Position numbers and translations under genes: made by a program. Of a stretch of DNA of 62,485 nucleotides, positions 8,473 to 18,057 are shown piece after piece; positions within the stretch are counted from its first letter, which is position 1; each line of letters starts with the position of its first letter. A model generated the notes under the pieces. The model made no database searches. It saw only the letters and a program-made list of their open reading frames with translations, and was not told the origin of the DNA. Source of the stretch: Sphingobacterium sp. SGG-5 (GTDB lineage: Bacteria > Bacteroidota > Bacteroidia > Sphingobacteriales > Sphingobacteriaceae); assembly GCF_011043525.1 (NCBI RefSeq), contig NZ_JAAKGO010000013.1:1-62485 (forward strand), written 5' to 3'.

Positions 8473-10161
8473 TTAATTAAAGACTCCGTCTGCTGCAATT
8501 TCCCGCATCACTTCCTTTGCTTTTTTGTCGCTCCGCATCCCTTCGAACGACGGATGACGAAATACTCCATCGCTGGTGACCTCAGTAAAGCTCACTTCGC
8601 AGACCAGCGTAGGCTTCAGCCATGTCACCTTTGCTTTCGGTGGGTTGGGTCGAAATCTCGACGGCTTATTGATATCCGGATCCGTCGAAAAGGGATTTTT
8701 GGAAGTTATCAGCCCTGCAAATTCCTCCATCATGGCTTTCTGCACCTTATCCGTAAAACCTGTGCCCACCTTGCCCACATACTGAAGCTTCCCCTGCTCG
8801 TATACCCCCAGCAGCAAGGAGCTGAACTTTTTCGAAGTCCCTTCATTTTTGGTAAAACCGCCTATGACCACTTCCTGTCGATGGTTTACCTTGATTTTCA
8901 ACCAACTCTTGGAACGATGGTCCGGTATATACTTGCTTCCTTTCTGTTTGGCCATAATACCTTCGAGGCCGATTTTTTTAGCAGCTTCAAAAAATTCCAA
9001 CCCACCGACCGTAAAAACCTCGCTCAGCCGGAGCCGGTCATCGTTCGTCGGCAATATCTCCTTCAGGACAGCCTGCCGCTCCGACAACGGAAGCGGCATC
9101 AGGTCTTTCCCTTCATACCACAGGACATCGAAGACATAATAAACAAGTTCACCATCCGCCTCACTCCGCCAGTTCTGCAAGGCTCCGAAATCTGCCATCC
9201 CGTTTTTATCGATCACCACAATCTCGCCATCCAGCACCACATCAGCTTGCCATTCCTCCAGTACCTCCGTAATGGGATAATATTTTGCCGTGAAAGACTT
9301 GATATTCCGTGAGGACAGTTCCACCTCACCGTTTTTGATATACGCCAGTGCGCGGTAACCATCCCATTTCACTTCATATACCCAATCCGGATCATCAAAT
9401 GGCTTGTCGACCAACGTGGCCAGCATGGGCTTGAGCTTATCCGGCATTTTTCCTTTCTTCGCCTTTTTCAGCAATTCCTCCGCCTCTGCATCCGGATCAG
9501 CTGCTTTCTCCTCCTGACGCGTCTCCTTTTTCAGTTTCTTTTCTGACGATGCCCCCTTTCCTGAACCGTATATATTGGTGCTTGTCGCCGCGACCTGCGC
9601 TATCGTCTTGCCCGATACCACCGATTTATCTTTCTTCGTGATATCCACTTTGGACGCATGCTTATCTTTCAGCTTCATCAATAGCCAGCCATTTTCTTCA
9701 CGTCCGTGTGCTTTCACCAAGGCAAATTCTCCTTTCAGCTTTTTTCCGTTGAGGATGATCTTCAGCTTTCCGTTATGCAGCCCGTGCATCAGATGCTTTT
9801 CAATATCTTTCTTTGTCCTCCCGTCAAATTCCGCGGGGAGGTACGTTCCTTCGTCCCATACAATTACAGTCCCCCCACCGTACTGCCCTTTGGGGATAAT
9901 CCCTTCGAAATTGCGGTAGTCATAAGGATGGTCTTCCACCATCATGGCCAGCCGTTTGATTTCGGGGTCGACAGATGGTCCTTTGGGAACAGCCCAGCTC
10001 TTGAGCACACCCCGTACCTCCAGCCGGAAATCGTAGTGCAAGTGCGATGCCGCATGTTTCTGGACAACGAACCGTAATGCGTCGGCGTCCTTGCTTTTGC
10101 CGCCAAAAGGCTCCGGTGTCCGAGACGCATCCCTTTTCTTTTTATACTGATCCAATGCCAT
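8473..10161 (-). CDS. ligD: LigD-type ATP-dependent DNA ligase lacking the polymerase domain
   Basis: A 562-residue protein. Residues about 25-155 are the 3'-phosphoesterase domain of LigD (HLHYDFRLE, EDHPYDYRNFEG, GQYGGGTV). A Lys/Glu-rich linker (about 195-240) leads to the ATP-dependent ligase domain, with the adenylation motif VKWDGYR near residue 263 and a C-terminal OB-fold. LigD normally also has a primase/polymerase domain (PE-LIG-POL in Pseudomonas). Here the frame stops after the ligase and the next gene is on the other strand. LigD works with Ku in end joining; no Ku gene lies in the window. Confidence 0.88.
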   Translation of the reverse strand: MALDQYKKKRDASRTPEPFGGKSKDADALRFVVQKHAASHLHYDFRLEVRGVLKSWAVPKGPSVDPEIKRLAMMVEDHPYDYRNFEGIIPKGQYGGGTVIVWDEGTYLPAEFDGRTKKDIEKHLMHGLHNGKLKIILNGKKLKGEFALVKAHGREENGWLLMKLKDKHASKVDITKKDKSVVSGKTIAQVAATSTNIYGSGKGASSEKKLKKETRQEEKAADPDAEAEELLKKAKKGKMPDKLKPMLATLVDKPFDDPDWVYEVKWDGYRALAYIKNGEVELSSRNIKSFTAKYYPITEVLEEWQADVVLDGEIVVIDKNGMADFGALQNWRSEADGELVYYVFDVLWYEGKDLMPLPLSERQAVLKEILPTNDDRLRLSEVFTVGGLEFFEAAKKIGLEGIMAKQKGSKYIPDHRSKSWLKIKVNHRQEVVIGGFTKNEGTSKKFSSLLLGVYEQGKLQYVGKVGTGFTDKVQKAMMEEFAGLITSKNPFSTDPDINKPSRFRPNPPKAKVTWLKPTLVCEVSFTEVTSDGVFRHPSFEGMRSDKKAKEVMREIAADGVFN

Positions 10162-10328
10162 ATTGTGGAATTAAAGAGGGTGTCTAAAATACAATACATA
10201 ACTGCGCGCTAAGCGCTTGTTATACTATAGCAAGTTATACGGCAAAAGGTTTGTAAGTTTTTGAATTTACGACTCACCAAAAACTTGGCAAGAAAATTGC
10301 AGCACTTAGCCGCTATGAAAAATTAATT
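10162..10328. other. Intergenic region upstream of ligD
   Basis: AT-rich spacer between the ligD start and a small plus-strand ORF. A short GCGC-TAA-GCGC hairpin lies near 10204. Nothing else was recognised. Confidence 0.3.
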
Positions 10329-10475
10329 ATGAACGTCTTAATGAAATATGAAATGAGCAAATCACCGTCAAATTTCCGGAAGTTACCTTACGATGTCCAG
10401 GACTTCGCGGTAGCTATAAGTCTATTTTTAGCTGTTGTGGCGATGCTGATGATCACCCATTATTTTGAAGTGTGA
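10329..10475 (+). CDS. Possible 48-residue single-span membrane peptide
   Basis: ATG 10329 to TGA 10475 encodes a 48-residue peptide. It has a polar, basic N-terminal half and one clear membrane helix (FAVAISLFLAVVAMLMI, residues 27-43), then a short tail. It is too short for homology by eye. It fills the gap between ligD and the aminotransferase gene and is the only plus-strand gene candidate until the polysaccharide genes end. It may equally be chance. Confidence 0.35.
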   Translation: MNVLMKYEMSKSPSNFRKLPYDVQDFAVAISLFLAVVAMLMITHYFEV

Positions 10476-10483
10476 GTCCGCTG

Positions 10484-11617
10484 TTATTGAAAAAAGCGTT
10501 GCAACACTGTAGTAATACGCTCGCGCTCCGTCTCTGTCAGGTTTGACCCCGAAGGCAGGCACAGGCCGTTAGCAAACAATTCCTGCGCCACATTCTCCCC
10601 ATAATACGGTGCATCCGCAAAAACAGGCTGCATATGCATAGGCTTCCACAGCGGACGGGACTCAATATTATCCGCTAAGAATGCCAACCGCAAATCCTCT
10701 CTTGTACGACCCACTTTTTCAGGATCCATCACAATAGCCGACAGCCAATGGTTGGCATAGTAATCCGCCGAAGGCTCCGTCAGTACTGTCACCCCCACTA
10801 TATCCTTAAAAAACGTCTTGTAAAAATCATACATCGCCCGGCGCGCCTGCACTCGATCCCCCAGCACCTCCATCTGTCCACGCCCAATTCCCGCACAGAT
10901 ATTCGACATCCGATAATTGTAGCCGATATGCGAATGTTGATAATGCGGTGCCTCATCCCGCGCCTGTGTCGCCAAAAATACAGCCTTCTCCTTATCCGCC
11001 TGCGTCCTACAGACCAATGCTCCACCCCCCGACGTCGTGATGATCTTATTTCCGTTAAAACTCAGCACCCCGAATCGTCCAAAAGTACCGCAGGCCTTAC
11101 CCTTATAGGTCGACCCCAACGCTTCCGCCGCGTCCTCAATCAGTGGAATAGCAAATTCATCTGCCACCGCCAAGACCTCGTCCACCCGGAAAGGCATACC
11201 ATACAGATGTACCGCCACGATGGCCTTCGGCTTCTTTCCTTTCGCTATCCGATCCACGATAGCCTTCCGCAGCGCTTTAGGACAGATATTCCAGGTCTCC
11301 GGTTCCGAATCCACAAATACCGGCGTTGCCCCCTGGTAGGCAATCGGGTTGGCCGATGCCGAGAATGTCATAGACTGGCAGATCACCTCATCCCCATAGC
11401 CCACACCACATTCGATCAGCGCCAGATGCAGAGCTGCTGTACCCGAGGAGAGCGCAGCGATCTGTACGTTTGCATTTAAAAAAGCGGCTATATCCGCTTC
11501 AAAACCATTGACATTCGGCCCTAAAGGCGCCACCCAGTTTGCATCAAATGCGTCATGAATATAGTGTAATTCCTTGCCTCCCATGTGCGGAGAAGACAGC
11601 CAGATTTTTGGATCCAT
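10484..11617 (-). CDS. DegT/DnrJ/EryC1/StrS aminotransferase
   Basis: A 377-residue PLP-dependent sugar aminotransferase. The PLP lysine is K191 in SFNGNKIITTSGGG; LIEDAAEALG and GSTYKGKACGTFG are typical of the family. The sequence most resembles UDP-4-amino-sugar transaminases (PglE/PseC type) that aminate a 4-keto sugar. In Bacteroidota such genes often end a polysaccharide operon next to acetyl- and phospho-sugar transferases, but neither is adjacent here. It is the last gene of the minus-strand locus, 42 bp after the glycosyltransferase gene. Confidence 0.88.
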   Translation of the reverse strand: MDPKIWLSSPHMGGKELHYIHDAFDANWVAPLGPNVNGFEADIAAFLNANVQIAALSSGTAALHLALIECGVGYGDEVICQSMTFSASANPIAYQGATPVFVDSEPETWNICPKALRKAIVDRIAKGKKPKAIVAVHLYGMPFRVDEVLAVADEFAIPLIEDAAEALGSTYKGKACGTFGRFGVLSFNGNKIITTSGGGALVCRTQADKEKAVFLATQARDEAPHYQHSHIGYNYRMSNICAGIGRGQMEVLGDRVQARRAMYDFYKTFFKDIVGVTVLTEPSADYYANHWLSAIVMDPEKVGRTREDLRLAFLADNIESRPLWKPMHMQPVFADAPYYGENVAQELFANGLCLPSGSNLTETERERITTVLQRFFQ

Positions 11618-11659
11618 TGGTTTTTCTATTAGACTTTAATTTTTTTACAAGATACAATT

Positions 11660-12826
11660 TTACAAACGCCCCAACAAGCGCGTGTATTCCTCCAGTAAGG
11701 CCCGCCATACCACCGCTTGCTCATATCGTCCCACAATACCCGCCCGTGCCTGTACCCGGAGCGATTCATAGTACCCCCGATCAGTGCTCCATTTAAGCAT
11801 TGCTTTTTGAATAGCTTCCGCATTTTTTACCGGTATGATCGTTCCGTTCTGCCCTTCGATGATAATCTCATTACAGCCGTTGATATCCGATACGATACCC
11901 GGTAAGCCCATCGCCCCGGCCTGCATCACCACATTCGGAAAACCTTCCCGATAGCTCGGAAACACCAAAGCCTGCGAAACCGAAAAATAAGGCCTCACGT
12001 CTTTCTGAAAGCCGACAACGATGATATTTGGATTGGATTCTATTTCCCCTAAGGTCTCCGGTTGCAATGGGTCCAGCTCTGCCTCTGCCCCACCTACCAA
12101 CAGCAATTTAGCCTGAGGAACATGTAACCCCTTAAAAGCAGCCACCAATTCATTGATGCCCTTATCTCCCACCAGACGACCGACAAAAATAAACACAAAA
12201 TCCCCTTCATGTATCCCTAACTGGCTCTTTAACGCTTCTTTTTGCTGCACACTGATCCGTTCAGCAGAAAAAAAAGAAGTATCGATACCGTTGGAAGAAC
12301 CATTCGCTATGACCTGTAATTTATTGTTGGAAGTATACGTATTTCTTACGATAAAATCATACAGCCCCTTCGCGTTGGGGTACACTTTCGTAGCGCAGCC
12401 GTATGTCAGTTTCTCTACGAAATCCAGCACTTTCCTTTTTACACCCGTAGCCTCCATGAGCGGCAATCCCGCTACGGTATGCAGGCGGATCGGCACGCCG
12501 GCCAATTTTGCCCCCAGCATACCCACAATACCCGCTTTCGGCGTGTGGGAATGGACTATGGTCGGCTTTTCCCGCTTACAGAGCCGATAAAATTGCCACA
12601 ATGCTTTCAGATCCCGCAGCGGTGAGATCGTCCGCGTCATCTCCAGATCGACAACCCGTATCCCTTCATCCACACGCACTTCTTCCAATTCCCTACCGGC
12701 ACTGGATACGCCCAGTACCTCAAATCCGTTTTCCGACATAAACCGGTGTTGCCCCTTTAAAAGGGTTTTTAGCGATAGGGGTACAGTGGTAATCCGTATG
12801 AGTTTGCGGTGGTTCGTCATGGACAA
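11660..12826 (-). CDS. Glycosyltransferase family 4
   Basis: A 388-residue GT-B enzyme. N-terminal half: KPTIVHSHTPKAGIVGMLGA and TVAGLPLMEA, as in bacillosaminyl/GalNAc-adding GT4 enzymes of the PglA/CapM type. C-terminal half: FVFIFVGRLVGDKGINELV and the EX7E-like FPSYREGFPNVVMQAGAMGLP. Cytoplasmic enzyme that adds a sugar to a lipid-linked chain; the sugar cannot be told. Lies between the Wzc-like gene and the aminotransferase. Confidence 0.85.
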   Translation of the reverse strand: MSMTNHRKLIRITTVPLSLKTLLKGQHRFMSENGFEVLGVSSAGRELEEVRVDEGIRVVDLEMTRTISPLRDLKALWQFYRLCKREKPTIVHSHTPKAGIVGMLGAKLAGVPIRLHTVAGLPLMEATGVKRKVLDFVEKLTYGCATKVYPNAKGLYDFIVRNTYTSNNKLQVIANGSSNGIDTSFFSAERISVQQKEALKSQLGIHEGDFVFIFVGRLVGDKGINELVAAFKGLHVPQAKLLLVGGAEAELDPLQPETLGEIESNPNIIVVGFQKDVRPYFSVSQALVFPSYREGFPNVVMQAGAMGLPGIVSDINGCNEIIIEGQNGTIIPVKNAEAIQKAMLKWSTDRGYYESLRVQARAGIVGRYEQAVVWRALLEEYTRLLGRL

Positions 12827-12855
12827 CGTAAAGTTTTTAGCAGACCATACGAAGA

Positions 12856-15255
12856 TTACTCAAAGCCCTTACTTCTCTTCCGGCCAAATTTACTTTTTAT
12901 ACTCGCCAATAGTTTTTTCCGCAGCGACACGTTGCGGACATCACCATAACCATACCCGTAGCCGTACCCATAGCCATAACCCCGTCGGAAGTCAATATCG
13001 TTGATGACCACGGCCATATTTTTGAGTTTACCTTCTTCATACAGCTCCTTCGGTATGTTCAGTAGGCGCTTATCCAGATAATTCGCCCGCATCACATAAA
13101 TCGTCAGGTCCGCATGTTCGGCAATCAGCACCGTATCCGTCACCAGACCCACCGGCGCCGTATCCACCAGTACATAGTCATAATGCTCACGTGCATACTG
13201 AATAATATTCGAGAAATACCCGTTCATCAGCAGCTCCGCCGGATTGGGTGCGATATAGCCCGAGTAGATAATATCAAACTGATACGTTCCCGGCTTTTCA
13301 ATCACGATATTTTTGATGGGCATATCCGGGTTGATCAGATACTGTGTGATCCCGACATTCGTATGCTGCAGGTGCGCCAAGCCCAGGTAATCCAACACCT
13401 TTGGGCTACGGATATCCGCTCCGATCAGAAGCACCCGCTTGCCCGACATCGCCAAAATCTTGGAGAGGTTGGTCGTAATAAATGACTTTCCTTCGCCAGC
13501 CGTCGTCGATGTCACATAGATGACCGACGAAGATTCCTTTTTCGGGCCCAACAAAAAGGCGATATTGGTCCGCAGTATCCGTATCGACTCCGCCAAAGAA
13601 GAGCGGTCGTTCTCCTCAATAATCGGATGCTCCGAAGTTGGTATCTCACCCAGCACAGGCGCCTTGAGTTTATCCTCAATATCCTTCCGGGAATGGATTT
13701 TACTATCCAGCATGAATTTGATAAACAATACCGCAATCGGCAGTGCGATACCCACCACCAATCCGATCAGGTAGTAATTACGAGCCACCGGGGAAATAGG
13801 ACCATACCCTTTCGCCGGTTCGATGATCTTGATATTTTCGGGCTTAGCAGACGCCGCAATTTCATTTTCCTCCCTTTTTTGCAACAAAAACAAGTACATG
13901 GACTCCACAATCTGCTGCTGCCGGGCGATGCTTTTGAAATCATTTTCATTGCGCGGTACCGAACCCAGATCCGACCGCAGGCTGCGCAACTTACCTTCCA
14001 CATTGCGTATGCTCAGGCTATTCAGTTCCGACGCATTTTTTATCGATGCATTCAGATTATCATACAACAAGTTGATGCGTTCGTTCAATTGAATCACCGC
14101 CGGATTTTCCTCCGTAGCCGACTTCAGTAGACTCTCCCGGTCCAGTAATAACGTATTCAGATTCGTAATTGCCGAGGCGACATCCGCCGATTGTATACCC
14201 AGGTTCTCCGGCAGGATATTCATGCTCTTCTTTTGTACCTCGGCTTGGATATGCTTAATCAGCTGCTGCTGGAACTGCAGGTCAAACAGTTGTTTTTCGT
14301 ATGTCGTCAACTCCCCCTGTGTAATGCCCGCATTCGTCTCCACATCCAATATCTGGTTGCTCGTCTTGAAATCCTCCACCCGTTTATCCGCCCGTTGCAA
14401 ATCCTGACTGATCAGATCCAAGCGTTCATTGATAAAATTTGTCGACGCCTGCGTCACCTTATTTTTATCGTTACTCAGGTCGTTATCATAAGCTCCAATC
14501 AAATCCCGGAGAACAATCTCCGCCTTCTCTTTGGAAGGCGCCGTATACCCAAAATTCAGAATGGTATTGCTTTTTTCAGAACGACCCACCGTCAAAGCAT
14601 TTCTCAACACGCTTGTGGCGGTTTCCAAAGGCCTAATCGTCACTGCAAAGTTGCGCTCCGCTGGAATATTTTCTCCCTTTTCCGCCAGCAATATCTTGAC
14701 ACCATTCCATACCAAAGGCTTACCCAGACTACCTGTCAGTTTATTGTTGTCCTCACTGATCTCGAACGCTCCGTTTCCGGAAAATTTAAGCTTAAAATCT
14801 AACGATAGTTGTTCCAGTTCTTCCTGCGTCTTATTCAGTATCTGCAACGAAAAGGGCAGATTATCGGCAAGCACCTCTATGTTATTGATGCGTCCCAATT
14901 CGTAGTAGGTGATGTAAAACTTATTCTTGCGCGCCACTTCGTTCATCAGCTTGGACGAGCGGATAATCTGGATCTGGTCATCCAATGCTGTATTGGCACT
15001 AGGAGACGACAATCCCCCCAATGCAGTCAATTCGACCGTAGCATTGCTTTTATCAAGCACCATGACCTTGGCAGAGGCCCCGTACATGCGTGTGGTATAG
15101 CGCAGGTAGATATGCGCCACCGCAAGGGAAAGTATGACCGCCACCACGATCCATTTCCAATAGAAGCCGTACTGCTCGATAAGCTGGCGAATGTCAATCG
15201 ACTCTTCGGTCTCCTGTTTATACCCGCGGTTCACTTTGTCCTGTATATCTTGCAT
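12856..15255 (-). CDS. Wzc/CpsD-like polysaccharide co-polymerase and tyrosine kinase
   Basis: A 799-residue inner-membrane protein. Wzz domain with TM1 near 35-52, a long periplasmic coiled-coil region (about 240-440), a Pro-rich TM2 near 491-513 and a cytoplasmic BY-kinase domain. Walker A is AGEGKS near 586, Walker A' is VLLIGADIRSP and Walker B is YVLVDTAPVG. The tail has a Tyr-Gly cluster (GYGYGYGYGYGYGD, near 757-770), the usual autophosphorylation site. It controls chain length and export with the Wza-like protein encoded just upstream (4 bp gap). Confidence 0.93.
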   Translation of the reverse strand: MQDIQDKVNRGYKQETEESIDIRQLIEQYGFYWKWIVVAVILSLAVAHIYLRYTTRMYGASAKVMVLDKSNATVELTALGGLSSPSANTALDDQIQIIRSSKLMNEVARKNKFYITYYELGRINNIEVLADNLPFSLQILNKTQEELEQLSLDFKLKFSGNGAFEISEDNNKLTGSLGKPLVWNGVKILLAEKGENIPAERNFAVTIRPLETATSVLRNALTVGRSEKSNTILNFGYTAPSKEKAEIVLRDLIGAYDNDLSNDKNKVTQASTNFINERLDLISQDLQRADKRVEDFKTSNQILDVETNAGITQGELTTYEKQLFDLQFQQQLIKHIQAEVQKKSMNILPENLGIQSADVASAITNLNTLLLDRESLLKSATEENPAVIQLNERINLLYDNLNASIKNASELNSLSIRNVEGKLRSLRSDLGSVPRNENDFKSIARQQQIVESMYLFLLQKREENEIAASAKPENIKIIEPAKGYGPISPVARNYYLIGLVVGIALPIAVLFIKFMLDSKIHSRKDIEDKLKAPVLGEIPTSEHPIIEENDRSSLAESIRILRTNIAFLLGPKKESSSVIYVTSTTAGEGKSFITTNLSKILAMSGKRVLLIGADIRSPKVLDYLGLAHLQHTNVGITQYLINPDMPIKNIVIEKPGTYQFDIIYSGYIAPNPAELLMNGYFSNIIQYAREHYDYVLVDTAPVGLVTDTVLIAEHADLTIYVMRANYLDKRLLNIPKELYEEGKLKNMAVVINDIDFRRGYGYGYGYGYGYGDVRNVSLRKKLLASIKSKFGRKRSKGFE

Positions 15256-15259
15256 CTTG

Positions 15260-16021
15260 CTATAGATTGAATAAGCTGTAAATGGTCAGTGCTGCCCCGA
15301 CAACCGTCATCCCCAAGGATAAGTACCATGGGCGCCGATTTCCCTGTATACCCGTAGTATTCGGCTCGACGTAGATCACATCGTTTTGCGCCAGGTAATA
15401 GGCCGGTGAATTCATGATGTCGGCATCCCGGATATCGAGGCGATACGAATGACGTCTGCCCCCTTCCTCCCGGATGACTAAGATATCGTTTCGTTTCGCC
15501 GTAATCTTCAGATCGCCCGACATCGCTATCGCATCCAGGATAGTCGGGCGGTCGTTATCGCTGAAATCCATCACCTGCGAACCCGCATCACCCAGCATCG
15601 TCACCCGGAAATTTTCGATCCGTATATCCACGACAGGGTCGTTGACATAACGTTTGAGTTCCTCCCGGATAAGACCGATAGCCTGCAATCGTGTCCTGCC
15701 CGCCACCTGCACAGCACCCAGATAAGGCAGTATCACACTGCCATCGTGCTCTACGGTATACAATATCATATTCGCTGCTCCACCGCCTCCGCCTTGCGTC
15801 ATGTTGACCCGAAAAGGCGCAATAGCCGCTTCATCCGGCCCTGTCACGTTGATGCGTAGCCGATCCATGGGTTTGATCTTCACATAATCCACTGAAAAAG
15901 CCGAATCCAGCACCGACTGATTTTTCTGGAAATAGATGACGTCCTTGCGCGAGGCACAGGAATTGAACAGCAGTAACGCAAAAACCATTACTGTAAGAAT
16001 AGTATTCGTGTGATATGTCAT
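15260..16021 (-). CDS. Wza-like polysaccharide export lipoprotein
   Basis: A 253-residue protein with a signal peptide and lipobox LFNSC (Cys near 23), so an outer-membrane lipoprotein. A Poly_export domain (about 45-135, MDRLRINVTGPDE) is followed by an SLBB-like domain (TMLGDAGSQVMDF) and a C-terminal hydrophobic stretch (WYLSLGMTVVGAALTIYSLF). It forms the outer-membrane exit for the polysaccharide. First gene of a unit with the Wzc-like gene; a -7 box lies about 60 bp upstream. Confidence 0.9.
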   Translation of the reverse strand: MTYHTNTILTVMVFALLLFNSCASRKDVIYFQKNQSVLDSAFSVDYVKIKPMDRLRINVTGPDEAAIAPFRVNMTQGGGGGAANMILYTVEHDGSVILPYLGAVQVAGRTRLQAIGLIREELKRYVNDPVVDIRIENFRVTMLGDAGSQVMDFSDNDRPTILDAIAMSGDLKITAKRNDILVIREEGGRRHSYRLDIRDADIMNSPAYYLAQNDVIYVEPNTTGIQGNRRPWYLSLGMTVVGAALTIYSLFNL

Positions 16022-16078
16022 ATAAGCTTTACCAAAATCTTTTCATTCCATTTACCTCCACCCGCACAATCCATTACA

Positions 16079-16086
16079 CAAATATA
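16079..16086 (-). promoter_or_regulatory. -7 box upstream of the Wza-like gene
   Basis: Reads TATATTTG on the minus strand, a match to TAnnTTTG, 58 bp upstream of the ATG at 16021. It suggests the Wza-Wzc-GT-aminotransferase block has its own promoter, apart from the core operon on the other side of the island. No TTG was found at the usual distance. Confidence 0.45.
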
Positions 16087-16212
16087 CATTTATTGCCGTA
16101 AGTGTACATCCTGCATAGAAAGTTTTTGCTATAGAACTTATTCTATCTTTCCGGTCAAAAAGCTCCTTATGTCCAACGCGACTATTCCTTCATAGGTAAG
16201 TTTTAAATATAA

Positions 16213-17349
16213 CTACAACTTATCTTCCAATAAAAAGTTGAAATAATTGTCGGGTGTGATAACCACTGCCTCTACGTCTGGGTAGGCTGCGGTGAATGTC
16301 TTCGGGAAGTTAACTCTAACTTTGGTATTCCACTTGATCTCGTAAGCTTTCATCTGACCATTTCGCTCCTCTATATAATCGATTTCCTGTTGAGCATGTG
16401 TACGCCAAAAGTATTGGTTGACATTTACCTGTTGATAAGCAAGCTGTTTCATTCGTTCACTGATCACGTAATTTTCCCACAAGGCACCAATATCCTGGCG
16501 CATGGCTGCCGGGCTGAACTGGTTGACGACTACATTGCGTAAGCCGTTATCGTAAAAATAGAACTTACGGCTTTTCTTAAGTTCATTCCGAAGATTGCGA
16601 CTAAGGGAACCTAACCGGAAAACGATAAAAGCCTTCTCTAACAGGCCAATATATTTCTCTACGGTCTGATTGTCCAATCCAGCTACCTGCCCAAGCTCAT
16701 TGTATGACACCTCGCTCCCTACTTGAAATGCTAGCGCTTGTAATAGCTTTTCCATATTCTCGGGCTTTTGTATACGCTCCCAGGCCAAAATATCTTTGTA
16801 CAGGTAGCTATCTGACAACTGCTTTAACCGAACCTCTTCTTCGCCTGGATGATTGACAATTTCAGGGTAGCTGCCATATACCAGACGTATATTGAGCAAT
16901 CTCTTTTCCTCCAACAACCCTTGATCTTGAACTAATTCACGGAATGAAAAGGGGAACATATGATATTCCCATTTACGGCCAGTTAATGGTTCATTGATGT
17001 GGTTCGCCAATTCAAATGCTGAAGAACCTGTTGCAATCACCTTAACATCTTGTAATTGGTCGATGATAATTTTGATCGCTATGCCAACATTATGGATGCG
17101 CTGAGCCTCATCAATAATAAGCGTCCTTGTCTTTCCCAAAAGCGCCCCTAAAAGGGTAGATGTAGCATCAGCCAACAAAGATCTTACATCGGCATCGTCA
17201 CCATTCCAGACCGTAACCGGCTCCTCAAAATCCGACCTCAACTGTTCCAGTAAGGTACTTTTACCAACTTGTCTAGGCCCTAGTACTATAATGGCTTTTT
17301 TATCTCCTAACCTCTCAATAATCCTGGATCCTAATAATCTCTCTACCAT
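16213..17349 (-). CDS. AAA+ ATPase with DUF4143-type C-terminus (ATPase A)
   Basis: A 378-residue protein. ATG 17349 (MVERLLG) is preferred over a TTG two codons upstream. Walker A is GPRQVGKSTLL near residue 25, Walker B is TLIIDEAQRI, and sensor motif ATGSSAFEL follows. The C-terminal half has a winged-helix segment (VSYNELGQVAGLDNQTVEKYIGLL) and a DUF4143/nuclease-like end with ALWENYV and EIDYIEE. Function of this family is unknown. It starts the accessory island and has a palindrome and repeats at its promoter (17387-17437). Confidence 0.85.
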   Translation of the reverse strand: MVERLLGSRIIERLGDKKAIIVLGPRQVGKSTLLEQLRSDFEEPVTVWNGDDADVRSLLADATSTLLGALLGKTRTLIIDEAQRIHNVGIAIKIIIDQLQDVKVIATGSSAFELANHINEPLTGRKWEYHMFPFSFRELVQDQGLLEEKRLLNIRLVYGSYPEIVNHPGEEEVRLKQLSDSYLYKDILAWERIQKPENMEKLLQALAFQVGSEVSYNELGQVAGLDNQTVEKYIGLLEKAFIVFRLGSLSRNLRNELKKSRKFYFYDNGLRNVVVNQFSPAAMRQDIGALWENYVISERMKQLAYQQVNVNQYFWRTHAQQEIDYIEERNGQMKAYEIKWNTKVRVNFPKTFTAAYPDVEAVVITPDNYFNFLLEDKL

Positions 17350-17386
17350 TTTCAAGAGTTTTACTTGTCAATAAACATGAATATTA

Positions 17387-17437
17387 CGATTACATTCGCA
17401 AATATAGTATAAATTTTGCGATTACATTCGCAAAATT
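17387..17437 (-). promoter_or_regulatory. Palindromic and iterated operator-like site of ATPase A
   Basis: A perfect inverted repeat with 10-bp arms AATTTTGCGA / TCGCAAAATT around TTACAT lies at 17412-17437. Its core CGATTACATTCGCAAA recurs 32 bp away (17387-17402), overlapping a TATATTTG -7 box (17399-17406 on the minus strand). A third half site TTGCGAAT is at 17449. The 32-bp spacing is three helix turns, which suits cooperative binding of a repressor. Confidence 0.65.
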
Positions 17438-17636
17438 GATATGAATATTGCGAATTTGATGAGGTGAAAATGTAATGCTATTTCACAGGTTTATTACGTA
17501 TCATCATACGTAAGCATTTTTTTCCTGCACATTCACTGGGTTAAGTCATAAACCGACCCCGATATTGTGTTAGAAGAGGTTAAAAGAATTATAAAAGTAT
17601 AGCCCCCCTGTCTTATTGTCTCCATGATCGTCTTGT

Positions 17637-18053
17637 TTAGCGAAATAAAAGCCACACTCCCACTATCCCGATAACAAGAGCTATAGCAATCCACCAATAC
17701 TGCCTTTTGTATACACGTTCCGAAAACGTCTGTTGCGCAATCTGTTGGTTTTCGTGAATCACATACATGGAGCTGTCATAGGTATGCTGGCCGCCGCTAG
17801 CACGCTGCCGTATCTCTCGCAGCAACAGCGTACCTCCACTTGCATAGAGGCCACTGTCGGGGTGAAAATAGAACGTAGTATCGGTACGGAAGGACCAATA
17901 TCGGCTAGTACTATCCTGTTGCCAGAACCATTGCTGAGCGGAGGTTTTATTTTGATAAGTGGCTTTATCGTGGTGCAGTATACTGTTGCTGCGTTGTTTT
18001 ACGCTACGGCAGGAGCATAAGAGTATTGTTGTTAATATTAAATAGTATTTCAT
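17637..18053 (-). CDS. Small lipoprotein with C-terminal membrane helix (unimolecular-spanin-like)
   Basis: A 138-residue protein not recognised by family. It starts with a signal peptide and lipobox (ILLCSC, Cys at 14-15), has a hydrophilic middle rich in Gln, Ser and aromatic residues, and ends with one membrane helix (WWIAIALVIGIVGVWLLF). An outer-membrane lipid anchor plus an inner-membrane helix in one chain is the layout of phage unimolecular spanins. It lies just downstream of an amidase gene, which fits a lysis-like cassette. The function is inference from layout only. Confidence 0.65.
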   Translation of the reverse strand: MKYYLILTTILLCSCRSVKQRSNSILHHDKATYQNKTSAQQWFWQQDSTSRYWSFRTDTTFYFHPDSGLYASGGTLLLREIRQRASGGQHTYDSSMYVIHENQQIAQQTFSERVYKRQYWWIAIALVIGIVGVWLLFR

Positions 18054-18057
18054 GTCT

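Noticed and set aside
8554..9312. Plus-strand 252-codon ORF
   Set aside because: Wholly antisense to the ligD ligase domain, which has clear motifs; no start context or family.
10748..11479. Plus-strand 243-codon ORF
   Set aside because: Antisense to the aminotransferase; His/Arg-rich as expected for a shadow frame.
12940..12990. Tyr-Gly repeat at the end of the Wzc-like protein as a possible sequencing or slippage artefact
   Set aside because: A C-terminal Tyr cluster is the known autophosphorylation tail of bacterial tyrosine kinases.
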